Of a stretch of 18,346 bases of DNA, positions 15,820 to 18,346 are shown one piece after another; position 1 is the stretch's first letter, and every line of letters starts with the position of its first letter. Under the pieces are notes generated by a model, which ran no database searches, had not been told where the DNA came from, and saw only the letters and a program-made list of their open reading frames with translations. This DNA comes from Euryarchaeota archaeon UBA82. Its GTDB lineage: Archaea; Thermoplasmatota; Poseidoniia; Poseidoniales; Poseidoniaceae. The translations under genes and the position numbers were made by a program. The stretch spans positions 10,138 through 28,483 of the forward strand of contig DAKQ01000168.1 in the NCBI GenBank assembly GCA_002496635.1, written 5' to 3'.

Positions 15820-18346
15820 ATGTCGGACGAGCGTAAAACAACCGATGAAGTTGCATGGCAACAAGCATGGGATGACGCGAAGGTCTTCATTGCTGAGAAT
15901 GACACCTCTAAACCAAAATTCTACTGCCTTGAAATGTATCCTTATCCTTCTGGAAAGATGCATATGGGTCACGTTCGAAATTACTCAATCGGAGATGCGG
16001 TTGCACGATACAAGCGAATGAAAGGATTCAATGTTCTCTATCCAATGGGTTTTGATTCATTTGGAATGCCTGCAGAAAATGCAGCCATCGCTGAAGGTGG
16101 TCATCCTCATGATATTACCGAACGAAATATGGCTTCGATTACAGAACAAATCAAGCGAATGGGATTCTCGTATGATTGGAATCGTATGCTGAAGAGTCAT
16201 GACCCGAATTACTACAAATGGAATCAACTGTTCTTTACTCGCTTCTTCAAGTCTGGACTTGCCTATCGAGAACACGCTCCAGTGAACTGGTGCGATTCCT
16301 GTTCAACTGTTCTGGCAAATGAACAAGTCAAAGCTGGAAGATGTTGGCGATGTAACGGGCCTGTCCGCCAAAAGGACATGAGTCAGTGGTTCATCGACAT
16401 CACAAAGTATGCTCAAGAACTTCTTGATGGATTGAAAACAATCGATTTCCCAGACAGTGTTCGATCGATGCAAGAAGACTGGCTTGGACGCTCTGAAGGA
16501 GTTGAGATCGAATTTGGAATCGAAGGTTCGGATGAAATAATCCGCGTCTTTACAACTCGGCCAGATACGTTGTTTGGTGTGACATTCATCACACTCGCTC
16601 CCGAACACCCGCTCGCTGAAGAACTTGTCAAAGGGACGGATTATGAAGCAGATTGGAAAGCGATGTATGATGTCTATGCAAACATGAGTGAGTTCGATCG
16701 AATCAAAAATCTCAACAAGAAGGAAGGTGTTTCTCTTGGTAGATTCGCAATCCACCCATTAACTGGTGAACGTATTCCGATCTGGGCTGGTAACTTCGTT
16801 CTCGCTTCGTATGGAACAGGTGCTGTCATGGCAGTTCCTGGTCATGATGAGCGCGACTTTGATTTCGCTCAAACCTATGGCTTACCGATTCGAAGAGTCC
16901 TCGTCGAAAAGGAAGATGATGATGCTTCAGAAGAACTCAAGAAAGCATTTACTGATGATGGTTTCATGGTGAACTCAACTTCAGATGGCTTTGATGGTCG
17001 CTACGGCGATGATGCAAGAGATGCTGTTGCAAGCGCTCTTGAGTCGATGGAGAAGGGAGATCGAAGAGTCAATTGGAAGATTCGCCCATGGCTTATCTCA
17101 AGACAACGTTACTGGGGAACACCAATCCCAATTATTCACTGCGAAGACTGTGGAGCAGTCCCTGTGCCAGAAGATCAACTTCCTGTTGAACTTCCTCGAG
17201 ATGTTGTCTTTGATGGGAAAGGAAATCCGTTGGAAACATCATCTTCCTTCCTCAACACAACGTGTCCTGAATGTGGGAAACCTGCTCAACGCGAGACTGA
17301 TACAATGGATACCTTTGTCGATTCATCGTGGTACTTCCTACGCTACACTGATGCAACCAATCAAGATTCGTGGTATAGATCAGACATTGCTGATTATTGG
17401 ATGAATGTTGACTTCTATTGCGGTGGAATTGAACACGCACAAATGCATCTCATCTATGCTCGATTTTACACCAAGGCACTTCGCGACCTTGGATTCCATA
17501 CCATCGATGAACCATTCAATGAATTGCTCTGCCAAGGAATGGTCAACAAGGGCGCACCATTCTGTGAACCATGTTCCATTACACTCCCAGTCGATCGTGC
17601 AGGTTTACCATGCCCACAATGCAACTCTGTATTGACTCAGAGATCTGCAAAGATGAGTAAGTCTCTTGGAAACACGGTTTCACCGGAACAAATGATCGAA
17701 GAATATGGTGCAGATACAGTTCGTCTCTTCATTCTCTTTGCAGCAAATCCAACCGCTGGCATGGATTGGTCTGATACTGCCCTTGAAGCAAATCATCGAG
17801 TCATGATGCAATTGCAAACAATGCCTGAACAACTCCTTTCTTGGAACGGTCCTGCAAGCGATATCGATGCGTGGATGATGGCAAGATTACGACAACGTGT
17901 ACAACAATGGATCGATTCGATGGATCGATTCGACTTGAGAAGAGCCGTTGAATGCTCTCATTATGAGATGGTCAAGGACATCAACTGGTACATTCGTCGA
18001 GGTGGCGGCAATGTCAAAGTTGGCCGTGAAGTTCTCGAGGCTTGGACGCATATGATTGCAGTTGCAACACCTCACCTTGCTGAAGACTGGTGGTCCTATT
18101 TGGGAGGAGATGGTCTTCTCGCTGCTCATACGTTCGCAGAGATGGCTCCATGTTCACTTGAAGATCAAGAACTTCTTGACGGTGAAACGCTCCTCCGTGA
18201 CCTCCTCGAACAAGCACGTAAGGTTCGCAGCGTTGCGGAACGTCATCTCGATGGAGAAGCAACATCACTCACCATTGTGACAGCAGCACCATGGCGTTAT
18301 GAGATGGCTGAAATGGCACTCAAACATCTTGCTGAAGGAAACAATG
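15820..18346 (+). CDS. leuS: Leucyl-tRNA synthetase, bacterial type, C-terminus cut by the window edge
   Basis: Charges tRNA-Leu with leucine and edits mis-charged tRNA. The 842 visible residues are nearly the whole enzyme. Class I signatures are HMGH at 48-51 and KMSKS at 611-615. The CP1 editing domain carries TTRPDTLFGVTF and the conserved GTGAVMAVPGHDERD. The overall order (PYPSGKMHMGHVRNYSIGD, then the editing domain, FVDSSWYFLRY, GGIEHAQMHLIYARF) is that of the bacterial LeuRS family, not the archaeal/eukaryotic form. Three Cys4 sites are visible: 158/161/175/178 (bacterial ZN1 position), 441/444/482/485 (as in the Thermus-type enzyme), and 582/585/598/601 just before KMSKS. The anticodon-binding region follows. 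It lies 67 bases after the membrane regulator gene. Confidence 0.97.
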   Translation, partial: MSDERKTTDEVAWQQAWDDAKVFIAENDTSKPKFYCLEMYPYPSGKMHMGHVRNYSIGDAVARYKRMKGFNVLYPMGFDSFGMPAENAAIAEGGHPHDITERNMASITEQIKRMGFSYDWNRMLKSHDPNYYKWNQLFFTRFFKSGLAYREHAPVNWCDSCSTVLANEQVKAGRCWRCNGPVRQKDMSQWFIDITKYAQELLDGLKTIDFPDSVRSMQEDWLGRSEGVEIEFGIEGSDEIIRVFTTRPDTLFGVTFITLAPEHPLAEELVKGTDYEADWKAMYDVYANMSEFDRIKNLNKKEGVSLGRFAIHPLTGERIPIWAGNFVLASYGTGAVMAVPGHDERDFDFAQTYGLPIRRVLVEKEDDDASEELKKAFTDDGFMVNSTSDGFDGRYGDDARDAVASALESMEKGDRRVNWKIRPWLISRQRYWGTPIPIIHCEDCGAVPVPEDQLPVELPRDVVFDGKGNPLETSSSFLNTTCPECGKPAQRETDTMDTFVDSSWYFLRYTDATNQDSWYRSDIADYWMNVDFYCGGIEHAQMHLIYARFYTKALRDLGFHTIDEPFNELLCQGMVNKGAPFCEPCSITLPVDRAGLPCPQCNSVLTQRSAKMSKSLGNTVSPEQMIEEYGADTVRLFILFAANPTAGMDWSDTALEANHRVMMQLQTMPEQLLSWNGPASDIDAWMMARLRQRVQQWIDSMDRFDLRRAVECSHYEMVKDINWYIRRGGGNVKVGREVLEAWTHMIAVATPHLAEDWWSYLGGDGLLAAHTFAEMAPCSLEDQELLDGETLLRDLLEQARKVRSVAERHLDGEATSLTIVTAAPWRYEMAEMALKHLAEGNN

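Noticed and set aside
16303..16755. Minus-strand open frame opposite leuS
   Set aside because: It is antisense to the well-conserved editing-domain region of LeuRS.

Overview
The window looks like chromosomal DNA from a planktonic euryarchaeon. The best fit is the Candidatus Poseidoniales (Marine Group II) or a close relative. The reasons are the long secreted proteins built on acidic D-x-D-G-D-G repeats with the AFPxDxxQW signature, a membrane-anchored tandem winged-helix regulator, an archaeal-type GlmU-like beta-helix protein beside a phosphohexomutase, and TATA-like promoters placed for leaderless or short-leader mRNAs. This placement is an inference from gene content; there is no rRNA or other marker here. 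No tRNA, rRNA, mobile element or CRISPR array was seen, and coding density is very high.

Layout from left to right. Positions 1-1067 (minus) hold the N-terminal two thirds of an ATP-type phosphoenolpyruvate carboxykinase, cut by the window edge. It diverges across a short AT-rich promoter region from a 1266-residue protein with about 37 membrane segments (1182-4982, plus), which I do not recognise. That gene runs tail-to-tail, with a 7-base overlap, into a minus-strand cluster: a phosphohexomutase (probably GlmM), a GlmU-C-terminus-like beta-helix acyltransferase just upstream, and a small basic helix-turn-helix-like protein at the head (7555 down to 4976). The first two enzymes point to glucosamine-1-phosphate / UDP-GlcNAc metabolism. 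From about 7555 to 7592 two TATA-like elements face opposite ways; one serves this cluster and the other a thioredoxin gene (7660-7989), with a 26-codon ORF upstream of the thioredoxin.

The right half has a regulatory and cell-surface flavour. A winged-helix plus STAND-type NTPase protein (7990-9558, minus) abuts the thioredoxin stop and diverges from a 1155-residue surface protein (9645-13112, plus). That protein has a secretion signal, a seven-bladed WD40-like propeller, a long calcium-type repeat array, one membrane segment and a cytoplasmic tail. Next, in the same direction, is an 861-residue membrane protein (13167-15752) with a secreted beta-rich ectodomain and two C-terminal winged-helix domains, so probably a one-component surface sensor that acts on transcription. 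The window ends inside a leucyl-tRNA synthetase of the bacterial rather than the usual archaeal type (15820 to the end).

The most notable items are the tandem-wHTH membrane sensor next to the propeller/repeat surface protein and the wHTH-STAND regulator, the unrecognised giant membrane protein, and the compact bidirectional promoter with possible leaderless starts. A functional link among the surface and regulatory genes rests only on adjacency and domain content.
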